Shown here: positions 1 to 5,573 of the stretch, one piece after another
Layout of the letters: each line of letters starts with the position of its first letter
Numbering within the stretch: position 1 is the first letter of the stretch
Origin: Bacteroidales bacterium
GTDB taxonomy: Bacteria > Bacteroidota > Bacteroidia > Bacteroidales > SMBSF77
DNA length: 5,573 nucleotides
Assembly: GCA_021106655.1 (NCBI GenBank)
Contig: JAIOTT010000457.1
Span: 1-5,573 of the forward strand
Direction: 5' to 3'
Notes under the pieces: model-generated
What the model saw: only the letters and a program-made list of their open reading frames with translations
What the model was told of the DNA's origin: nothing
Database searches by the model: none
Translations under genes and position numbers: made by a program

Positions 1-6
1 ATATAA
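1..6 (+). other. 5' exon edge carrying IBS1 of the group II intron
   Basis: The six bases ATATAA directly before the intron's GTGAG start are the exact reverse complement of TTATAT at 409-414, in the part of intron domain I where EBS1 is expected. A 6/6 exon-intron match at exactly the right spot supports both the 5' splice site and the orientation. Only six bases of the 5' exon are in the window, so IBS2 cannot be seen and the upstream gene cannot be identified. Confidence 0.65.
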
Positions 7-600
7 GTGAGCTTGCTATAATCAAGATGGTGGGCTGCAAACAAATTGAATCAACATGATAAGAAACGAGCTGTTATAGATAAACGGAGGTCTCACAGAA
101 AGCCATGAAGAAACAATGAGTAGTAGAATTGATCCACCGGCAGGGACTAACAGGAGTATCTGCCAAACCACCCTGCGGTGCTTTCCGTTAACGCGGGAGG
201 TGTTGAGCGGTCAGGGAAAAGGGGTGTTGAAAGAAACACTTCAGGTAATTATATAAGAGCTGAACGCAAGTGAACTGTCGATGAGGTATCGAAATTTAAG
301 TAGACAGCGCTAGAAACCCGGGTTCCTTAGTCTGTCCGGGGATAAGTACAGGGGTTGACCTGTGAGATACACGGCCTGTGTTGGCGCTCGGTATAAAGGC
401 AGCAGGACTTATATAAGGGCTTGATTATGGAACTGGGGAAGTCGTCTGATGATGCAAATCGAAACAGTACAAGCGTAAACAGCGTTAGGCTAAAAGTAGA
501 GAAGCATCAGGCGGTGGCGGACTAACTCGTAGTAGTGATGAAACTTCTGTAATGGGAGCGGAGCGAAGGGGTTAGCTTGACAGTCAATAACATGTAAAAC
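7..600 (+). ncRNA. Group II intron ribozyme, domains I-III, with EBS1 at 409-414
   Basis: This stretch of nearly 600 bases before the maturase has no credible protein gene and reads as the structured 5' half of the ribozyme. Typical landmarks are present: GAACGCAAG near 262, a GC-rich hairpin region from about 305 to 390, EBS1 TTATAT at 409-414, and the AGCGAAGGGG segment near 562 close to the end of domain III. The sequence TTATATAAGRGC occurs twice, at 249-260 and 409-420; the second copy contains EBS1. I did not fold the region, so domain borders are approximate. Confidence 0.75.
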
Positions 601-614
601 AACTTAAAAAGAGG

Positions 615-1865
615 ATGATTTTCGGGTTAGAGACAAAGACACAACCCATAAGTAAGGAACAGGTATGGGAATCGTGGAAACGCATCAGGACAGGAGGAAA
701 AGGTGCCGGAATAGATGGCATTACCATCTCCGATATTGATAAGAATCCACGCAAATATCTATACCCCTTATGGAATCGATTAGCCAGTGGTAGTTATTTT
801 CCACCACCGGTACGAGAAGCAAAGATACCCAAAGGAAAAGGAAAAGATCGTAGGTTAGGCATACCTACGGTAATAGATCGGGTAGGACAGGATGTAATAA
901 GGGCAGAACTTGAAAAGATCGTTGAGCCCACTTTTCATTCTAGTTCATTCGGATATCGTCCTGGCAAAAGCCAGCACGAGGCAGTTGAACAATGTGCCTG
1001 CAATTGCTGGGAACGGTGGTATGTTGTAGATGTTGATATTAAAGGGTTCTTTGATCACATTGACCATGAACAAATGATGCGTATACTACGCAAAGTTACG
1101 AACAAAAGACACATACTGATGTACTGTGAACGATGGTTGAAAGCTTCTGTCCAAATGGAAGATGGTACGGAAAGAAAGAGAACAGAGGGGAGTCCACAAG
1201 GGGGAGTAATCAGTCCATTATTATCGAACATTTACCTGCATGAGGTATTTGATAGTTGGTTAAGTACAACACAACCCCATGTAGTTTTTGAAAGGTTCGC
1301 CGATGATATAATCATCCACACACGCAGTATTGAACAATCAGAGTATATCCTTGATAAAGTACGAGAACGAATGAAGCAGTATTCATTGGAGTTAAACAAA
1401 GAAAAGACGAAAATAGTTTATTGTTATCGAACAGCTCGATTTTACAAGGAAAACAAAGATGTACCAGTGTCATTCGATTTTCTTGGATTTACGTTTAAGC
1501 CAAGAAAATGTTCACGTTCAGATGGACAGCGATTTTGGGGATTTAGACCATCCATAAGTAAGAAAAGCCAAAAACGGATACTTGGAGAAATTAAGAAATT
1601 AGCTATACACAAATGGATTGATAAAGATATCCATTTCTTAGCTAATGCCTTAGCTTCGAAAATCCGAGGATGGATTAACTACTACGGAAAGTTCAGGATA
1701 TCAGAAATGCAAACCTTGTTCAGAGGACTGAATAAGCGACTTGCCCGATGGTTCAGGAATAAGTACAGGTTGAAAACATATGGACATTCATATGGTTTAA
1801 TGAAACGAGTCATTGCTTCTTATCCTAATACTTTTATTCATTGGGAATATGGTTTTAGGAGTTAA
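615..1865 (+). CDS. ltrA: Group II intron-encoded reverse transcriptase/maturase (LtrA-like), no endonuclease domain
   Basis: The 416-aa multifunctional intron protein copies intron RNA into DNA at the target site and helps the ribozyme fold and splice, working as a ribonucleoprotein with its own intron. The reverse-transcriptase blocks are all visible: RT2 near residues 81-95 (LGIPTVIDR), RT3 DIKGFFD with D141, RT4 EGSPQGGVISPLLSN at 191-205, RT5 FADD at 228-231 (catalytic D230 and D231), RT6 LNKEKTK near 260 and RT7 FDFLGF near 287. The maturase domain X follows, with GWINYYGKF at 352-360. The protein ends soon after domain X and has no HNH endonuclease motif. The active site has Phe in place of the commoner Tyr of YADD. 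The ATG at 615 is the only sensible start, since an in-frame TAA lies at 588-590; AAAGAGG directly abuts it, unusually close for a ribosome-binding site. The frame is uninterrupted, so the protein is probably functional. Confidence 0.95.
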   Translation: MIFGLETKTQPISKEQVWESWKRIRTGGKGAGIDGITISDIDKNPRKYLYPLWNRLASGSYFPPPVREAKIPKGKGKDRRLGIPTVIDRVGQDVIRAELEKIVEPTFHSSSFGYRPGKSQHEAVEQCACNCWERWYVVDVDIKGFFDHIDHEQMMRILRKVTNKRHILMYCERWLKASVQMEDGTERKRTEGSPQGGVISPLLSNIYLHEVFDSWLSTTQPHVVFERFADDIIIHTRSIEQSEYILDKVRERMKQYSLELNKEKTKIVYCYRTARFYKENKDVPVSFDFLGFTFKPRKCSRSDGQRFWGFRPSISKKSQKRILGEIKKLAIHKWIDKDIHFLANALASKIRGWINYYGKFRISEMQTLFRGLNKRLARWFRNKYRLKTYGHSYGLMKRVIASYPNTFIHWEYGFRS

Positions 1866-1877
1866 GTCTGTCAAGAA

Positions 1878-1951
1878 GAGCCGTATGACGGGAGACTGTC
1901 ACGTACGGTGCTGTGAGCGGCTGGGGGTGAAACTCCCCCGGTCTACTCGAC
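1878..1951 (+). ncRNA. Group II intron domains V and VI (catalytic core and branch-point helix)
   Basis: Domain V is the 34-nt hairpin at 1878-1911. Its lower helix GAGCCGTA pairs with TACGGTGC, there is a two-base CG bulge at 1902-1903, and the upper stem TGACGG pairs with CTGTCA across a GAGA tetraloop at 1892-1895. This closely matches the conserved form. Domain VI follows at about 1915-1948: outer GAG/CTC pairs and an inner CTGGGGGT/ACTCCCCC stem with a GAA loop. A1945, in the unpaired TCTA on the 3' side, is the likely lariat branch point, six bases before the last intron base C1951. Confidence 0.92.
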
Positions 1952-2086
1952 TATATTCGGGTTGATAAGAAGAATTTCTGCCAGGTCCCTGCACCCTTTA
2001 TCATCCAGTGGAAAGTCCTCCTTGAATTTGATACCAAAGTATTTCCTGTTATTACTGTTTATCTTATGTTTATCACAGTCTGACAT
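1943..2086 (-). pseudogene. Short reading frame interrupted in antisense by the group II intron
   Basis: An ATG at 2086 opens a minus-strand frame of about 45 codons that begins MSDCDKHKIN, includes KYFGIKFKEDFPL and reaches INPNI at the exon edge. It then enters the intron and stops two codons later at a TAG (1945-1943). If the intron is removed on paper, the frame stays open through the six visible 5' exon bases (adding Leu-Tyr) and leaves the window, so the gene was probably longer. I do not recognise the family. The composition (charged, few Ser/Leu runs) looks more protein-like than the plus-strand frame, which is also open here up to a TAA at 2103-2105. It lies in the same frame as the DUF5131 remnant, 15 bases beyond that gene's stop, with a second stop between. 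No clear ribosome-binding site. It could instead be chance open sequence. Confidence 0.45.
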
Positions 2087-2101
2087 CTTATCATCAGATT
2101 A

Positions 2102-2571
2102 TTAAAGATATTTTTTAATATTATCCTTCCAGAAAATGTTGTCCGCATTTATGCTTTGGACCCATTCTTTTTGTGGTACAATTGCACCATGTCCTGTCAT
2201 TGCGCCAACAATAACCATATCCATATTTGAAAAGTTCATTTCATTGCATAATCCCAGTAGTGGTTCCACAGAAACATACTTTTTCACACTTTCTGGCAAC
2301 CCTGAAAGGCATTCAATTCTGGACTTGTCCGTGTTAGAATTAACAGTAGTGCCAAGCCAGGCATTTTCAGGAAAATGATGAAATTGGAGTTCAAGGTATC
2401 TCTTCGGATTTTTTGTCAAAAACATAAACCTATGCCTGGGATTTTCCTTTACTTCATCAAATAACTTCAGAGGATTATTAAAGAAAATTAAAGAAGCAAT
2501 TCTTTGGGCTCTGTTTTTATTCAATTATATTTACAACCAGAGAAAAATTCAATGGTTGTATTTGAGTTCAT
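2102..2571 (-). pseudogene. Decayed DUF5131 family (phage Gp37/Gp68-like) gene, frameshifted
   Basis: The longest frame (2524-2102, 140 aa) has no ATG; it opens at a TTG preceded by an in-frame stop. Its middle and C-terminal parts look like DUF5131 proteins: HRFMFLTKNPKRY (residues 31-43), FPENAWLGTTV (51-61), YVSVEPLLG (83-91), VIVGAMTGHGA (104-114) and FWKDNI (131-136). The expected N-terminus is found in another frame: ATG at 2571 reads MNSNTTIEFFSGCKYN and then hits TGA (2523-2521). Adding one base there joins GCKYNC to NKNRAQRIA, matching in length the family's usual GCxYxCxYCYAxRIA cysteine motif but with the third Cys lost. Compared with the family as I remember it, a stretch between the motif and the LTKNP segment and a piece near the C-terminus are also missing. 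DUF5131 has no settled function; the cysteine motif resembles a metal or Fe-S site. The start lies 13 bases after the stop of the 66-aa frame. Probably non-functional. Confidence 0.75.
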
Positions 2572-2584
2572 AAGGAAAGACTAG

Positions 2585-2785
2585 TTAACTGATCTTGTAA
2601 TATTCTTTCATCAATTTATTTAATTTCAGATGCCTGCGGTTTGCAGCTCTGTAAAAGTTCATAACCTTATTATCAGCTTCGAACTCACGATCCAATTTCT
2701 TTCTAACATCAGAGATTGCTGAATGATCATCTTGCAAACAATGATTTGGCTGCTGCTCATTCTGAAATTTTAACTTGTTTTCCAT
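2585..2785 (-). CDS. Hypothetical 66-aa protein
   Basis: This is a small, highly charged, probably helical protein of unknown family, with an ATG start at 2785. The N-terminal third is rich in Gln and Asn (NEQQPNHCLQ). The rest is basic and helical, with SDVRKKLDREFEADNKVMNFYRAANRRHLKLNK split over two likely helices. It has no signal peptide or membrane segment. No Shine-Dalgarno is visible upstream. It starts after the terminator of the large receiver-domain gene, so it likely begins a separate transcript, and its stop is 13 bases before the start of the DUF5131 remnant, which suggests the two were co-transcribed. It may itself be a remnant or a spurious frame. Confidence 0.45.
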   Translation of the reverse strand: MENKLKFQNEQQPNHCLQDDHSAISDVRKKLDREFEADNKVMNFYRAANRRHLKLNKLMKEYYKIS

Positions 2786-2804
2786 AGATTTGAAATTTTG
2801 AAAA

Positions 2805-2831
2805 TTGATATCTCGGAATAATTCATATCAA
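2805..2831. promoter_or_regulatory. Perfect 7-bp inverted repeat upstream of the 66-aa gene
   Basis: TTGATAT at 2805-2811 is mirrored by ATATCAA at 2825-2831 across a 13-base spacer. It lies between the terminator of the large gene and the ATG at 2785, so it could be an operator for the downstream minus-strand genes or a hairpin in their leader. In AT-rich DNA a 7-bp match can also arise by chance, and I see no convincing -35/-10 pair beside it. Confidence 0.3.
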
Positions 2832-2837
2832 CACGAT

Positions 2838-2870
2838 AAAAAAATTCCCCCTATATAATAATAGGAGGAA
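2838..2870 (-). terminator. Rho-independent terminator of the receiver-domain gene
   Basis: On the minus strand, TTCCTCCTAT (2870-2861) pairs with ATAGGGGGAA (2854-2845) around a six-base loop. There is one A·C mismatch in ten positions, and a run of seven T follows (2844-2838). Hairpin plus T-run is the classic intrinsic terminator. It sits about 60 bases after the stop of the large minus-strand gene and before the 66-aa frame, separating the two transcription units. On the plus strand an A-run precedes the hairpin and no T-run follows it, so it should act only on the minus strand. Confidence 0.75.
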
Positions 2871-2932
2871 ATAGTTATGGGGAGTTAGTTAAAATTAATT
2901 AATTAATATGGATAGTGGTTTTCACAACATTA

Positions 2933-5573
2933 TTAATCTTCGTCACTAAGAAGATTACTGCCACCTTGTTTTTTTGCTTTTGCTGCTCGAATTTTTTCAT
3001 GTTGCTCAAGAGACATGCCTTCTCTAATATCTCTCTGCTTTTCATAAGATTCAATTTTGCTCATGTTTTTCCTAAACTCATTAATAAAAAATTCTTTATC
3101 AACACTCCTAATATCAATATTGTTATCATTAATAAAAATAAGAGCGTCAGTATACTCATTTAAATAAGGAGAATCCCAAGATGGATAGGAATTTTGCCTG
3201 AGCATTGAAAATATTTTATCTAATCTTTCACCCTCTTCTTCAGTTGGAGGATCAATCAATTTATTTAATATCCCAAGAATTTTACCAATATGGTTGGTAT
3301 AAAATTTCCTCAAAATATCACTTGCAGGAAACATTAGCTTCCCTTCAGAATTCTCCAATTGCATTCTTAATTCCCGTGCTAATGACCTAAATATATGTAA
3401 CTTTGATTCCGTAAAATCATTAAAATCTTTAGGAAAAATTGAATGTGTCAATATAAGCAAGTCTGTATATGCTCGGATGTAGGGTTTAAAATCTCCATCA
3501 AAGATAACTGTAAAAGTATCTACGCCTTTATAAGAGACTTCTAATTTATTATTTCTTATTTTATCCTTAATGCCAAGATCCTGTTCAGTACTATTAATAT
3601 ATTTTTGAATTATTATACTCAAGTTATTAAAAGATTCTTTTAGCAGATTTAACTCTATATATATTGGAACATTCATTTGAAAATGGAACCAATTCTTTTC
3701 CTCAACAGTCATATTTGTTGGAAAATCATCTAATCTTAAAGCAAGGTGCACACTTGTAACTTGTTTTGCCATTTCTTCACTCACATTTCCTTTCAATAAC
3801 TCTGCTATTTCATAAGTTGTTAAAGGTAATCCAACCTTGTTCTTTCCTTTTTGACTAAGCCATAAAGCAATTCTTCGACTTGAACACGCTAATTCAAAAT
3901 TTTCAAATGATTTTTTCACTTTTTTACTTCCAAGTCCAGCTAACAAATATTCATTCTCAATTTGTTCTTGATATTTTTCAATCCAAAAGTTAGACCTTTC
4001 TGATATGCTTCGTTCTCTTCTTCTATAACCTACCGAATTCCGGTGCTCGATATATTTACTTTTATAAAAAAGTTCCCAATTTTGATTATTTGGTAATGAA
4101 TAAATAGTTTGTTCAACTTCATTCCCAAGTTGTAGTATTTCTTCACTTAATAATCCAATACTATCGTTATTTTGCAAATAATCACCCTTGTAAAAAACAT
4201 CGATATTACCTACCTTAAAGGTTTTCATAAGAAATCTTCTTGGTAGGCCAGAGAGCCCTATTAATCCATAAATCCTTCCACTTTGAACAATCCTTTTCAA
4301 GAAGGAAAAACCCTGTATTTCTTGATCAGTCGCAAGAGTTCCCTGTTTATTTTGTAAATGATAATCAGCAATCACAACTCTGATATTATTTTCATTTACA
4401 AAATCACTCTGTAGAATTATCGATGCATCTACGGCATTAGTTGCTCTGTATACCTGCTTGACTTTTAATTCAAGGGTTTCACATAATTTATCAATATCAG
4501 ATTTTTTACTTGTAATCTCATCATCTAAAAGCAATACACTCCAATCTTCTTTAATATCTTTAGTCTTAGACCCATCAAAATTATTATAATTAGATATGAG
4601 TAATTCTCCAATTTCTTCAATATAGGAAAATGCATTTTTGAGATTCTTCTCATTAATTTTATTAAATTTCGCATTGAATGTTTTAATTGCTGCTGAAGAG
4701 TTCTCATTATAAACTGAATAGATTTGTTCAAGACTTTTTACAATCTTGTCTTTAATATCGCTTGCAGCTATCAACTTTCGCATATCATGAATAATAGTTC
4801 TGATAATACCTTCCTCTTCACAATATAACATCTTTATATATGATAACTCTTCTTCATTCAATAATGGGATTTTGTTTCTGTTCTTTAAAGTTAATATCAT
4901 TTCAGACTCCATTGTTTCCCAACTCAATTTCCCTTTATGTAATCCAATAACCTTATGACCTATAGTGTTGATAATGTATCTTTTTTTATCATTTTTATAG
5001 ATTATTTCTTGACTGATTGATGAAACAAAAATTATTGGTTGGTGAAAATTATTTTTTCTTAATGATTTAGCTACCTCGATTCCATAAAAATCCTGCAAAT
5101 AAGGTGGGGCTCCCCAATTCAGTTCTGCAAGGATAATTATGACGTCATATTCCTCGCTATTAAAATCAAAGCTTCCCCATTGGCTTTTTGTTTTTATAAC
5201 ATTATTATTCACTTCCGATTCAAAATCCCTAATTAAAACAGATGCTTCCTCATCCCAAATAATAAGTTTGATAAAAGACATTTTTTCTGGAACCTTTTGT
5301 GCCTTATCCATAACCTGAGTATGAGGCTTCATAAACTGGCTTAGCTTGCTATTTAACGTTTCATCATCCCAGTTGCCGTTTTTTATTCGTTCGTCTTTTT
5401 TTAGTTCGTTGATTAAATAATTATCCTCTTTCTTTTGCTTTCTTAATATGGTTGTTTTTTTTTGAAAAGCTATTTGAGCTTCGAGCGCAGGATCTGGGAA
5501 TAGTTGAATAATTCTTGTTAACGTTTCAATGTATTCCTTTTCATCAGAATTAAACACCTTACTTAATTCACCA
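2933..5573 (-). CDS. Dual receiver-domain signalling protein with a long unknown C-terminal region (5' end possibly outside window)
   Basis: The frame has 874 codons from a GTG at 5557, but it stays open to the window edge (upstream codons read GELSK) and that GTG has no clear ribosome-binding site, so the true start may lie upstream. Residues are numbered from the GTG. Residues 1-94 are helical and charged. Residues 95-210 form a receiver-like domain: acidic IIWDEE at 99-104, YDVIIILAEL at 137-146, FVSS at 177-180 and K208. The phospho-acceptor Asp is missing, with A144/E145 near its place. Residues 235-330 are helical and contain IIHDMRKL (H257), which resembles a histidine-kinase H-box. 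Residues 339-465 are a complete receiver: LLLDDE (D345, D346), VVIADYHL with acceptor D398, GLSG (S436) and FYKGD (K457). Residues 490-874 match nothing I recognise; they are mostly helical and end in a charged tail. There is no HTH or GGDEF/EAL output, no kinase ATPase box and no membrane segment. It is likely a cytosolic phosphorelay or response-regulator protein with an unknown output; its partners would lie upstream. Confidence 0.85.
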   Translation of the reverse strand, partial: GELSKVFNSDEKEYIETLTRIIQLFPDPALEAQIAFQKKTTILRKQKKEDNYLINELKKDERIKNGNWDDETLNSKLSQFMKPHTQVMDKAQKVPEKMSFIKLIIWDEEASVLIRDFESEVNNNVIKTKSQWGSFDFNSEEYDVIIILAELNWGAPPYLQDFYGIEVAKSLRKNNFHQPIIFVSSISQEIIYKNDKKRYIINTIGHKVIGLHKGKLSWETMESEMILTLKNRNKIPLLNEEELSYIKMLYCEEEGIIRTIIHDMRKLIAASDIKDKIVKSLEQIYSVYNENSSAAIKTFNAKFNKINEKNLKNAFSYIEEIGELLISNYNNFDGSKTKDIKEDWSVLLLDDEITSKKSDIDKLCETLELKVKQVYRATNAVDASIILQSDFVNENNIRVVIADYHLQNKQGTLATDQEIQGFSFLKRIVQSGRIYGLIGLSGLPRRFLMKTFKVGNIDVFYKGDYLQNNDSIGLLSEEILQLGNEVEQTIYSLPNNQNWELFYKSKYIEHRNSVGYRRRERSISERSNFWIEKYQEQIENEYLLAGLGSKKVKKSFENFELACSSRRIALWLSQKGKNKVGLPLTTYEIAELLKGNVSEEMAKQVTSVHLALRLDDFPTNMTVEEKNWFHFQMNVPIYIELNLLKESFNNLSIIIQKYINSTEQDLGIKDKIRNNKLEVSYKGVDTFTVIFDGDFKPYIRAYTDLLILTHSIFPKDFNDFTESKLHIFRSLARELRMQLENSEGKLMFPASDILRKFYTNHIGKILGILNKLIDPPTEEEGERLDKIFSMLRQNSYPSWDSPYLNEYTDALIFINDNNIDIRSVDKEFFINEFRKNMSKIESYEKQRDIREGMSLEQHEKIRAAKAKKQGGSNLLSDED

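Larger units (their letters stand above)
7..1951 (+). mobile_element. Group II intron, apparently complete, with reverse transcriptase
   Basis: This is a self-splicing retroelement of about 1.95 kb. The 5' boundary is set by GTGAG, close to the group II consensus GTGYG, and by the EBS1 (409-414) to IBS1 (1-6) pairing. The 3' boundary is set by domain V (1878-1911) and domain VI, which ends CTACTCGAC; the candidate branch A1945 is the seventh base from the end, as is usual. The base before EBS1 is C408 and the first 3' exon base is T1952, so the IIA-type delta pairing is absent, which favours a IIB- or IIC-like fold. The reverse transcriptase frame sits in domain IV and is intact, so the intron looks recent and possibly still mobile. 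All recognisable flanking coding sequence is on the opposite strand. The structural class was not assigned with certainty. Confidence 0.9.

Noticed and set aside
1952..2105. A plus-strand frame across the intron junction ending at TAA 2103-2105
   Set aside because: It would make the intron insertion sense-oriented, but its product is a Ser/Leu/Ile-rich string typical of an antisense shadow, and the minus-strand reading looks more protein-like. Not fully excluded.
2136..2378. An 80-codon plus-strand frame
   Set aside because: It lies opposite the DUF5131 remnant, whose minus-strand translation shows family-like motifs; the plus-strand frame is its shadow.
2844..2872. The hairpin read as a plus-strand terminator
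   Set aside because: The T-run is only on the minus-strand 3' side; the plus-strand side is followed by mixed sequence.
2915..3163. An 82-codon plus-strand frame rich in Phe and Ile
   Set aside because: It overlaps the C-terminal coding end of the large minus-strand gene. The hydrophobic composition is what an antisense reading of AT-rich Lys/Asn/Glu codons gives.
4525..4731. A 68-codon minus-strand frame
   Set aside because: It is an out-of-frame reading inside the intact dual-receiver gene, with no supporting start signal.
1..5573. CRISPR arrays, tRNA or rRNA genes, terminal inverted repeats of an IS element
   Set aside because: Reading both strands by eye, I found no regularly spaced repeats, cloverleaf patterns or transposase signature; the only mobile element supported is the group II intron.

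Overview
The window looks like a low-GC accessory region of a bacterium. The weak or absent Shine-Dalgarno sequences and the style of the intron-encoded reverse transcriptase, which resembles group II intron proteins common in Bacteroidota as I recall them, make Bacteroidota the best guess. This is inference; no housekeeping gene confirms it.

Layout. Bases 1-6 are the end of the 5' exon. Bases 7-1951 are an apparently complete group II intron: a GTGAG start, an EBS1 that pairs perfectly with the 6-nt exon edge, a 416-aa reverse transcriptase/maturase, a well-formed domain V and a domain VI with a plausible branch-point A. From 1952 to the end, every gene lies on the minus strand. Read in transcription order, these are: (i) a long protein (874 codons from a GTG, open to the window edge) with two receiver-like domains and a histidine-containing helical linker, followed by a rho-independent terminator; (ii) an inverted repeat and a 66-aa hypothetical protein; (iii) a decayed DUF5131 (phage Gp37/Gp68-type) gene with a frameshift inside its cysteine motif and apparent internal deletions; (iv) a short reading frame that the intron cuts in antisense orientation.

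How it fits together. The large receiver protein looks like a signalling or phosphorelay component. Receiver 2 keeps all the key residues, receiver 1 has lost its phospho-acceptor Asp, and the C-terminal ~385 residues match nothing I recognise. Its partner, perhaps a histidine kinase, would lie upstream, outside the window. The stretch after the terminator appears to be a degenerating accessory region that has served as a landing site for the retroelement. The items most worth following up are the receiver protein with its HDMR-containing linker, and the decayed DUF5131 gene next to an antisense intron.
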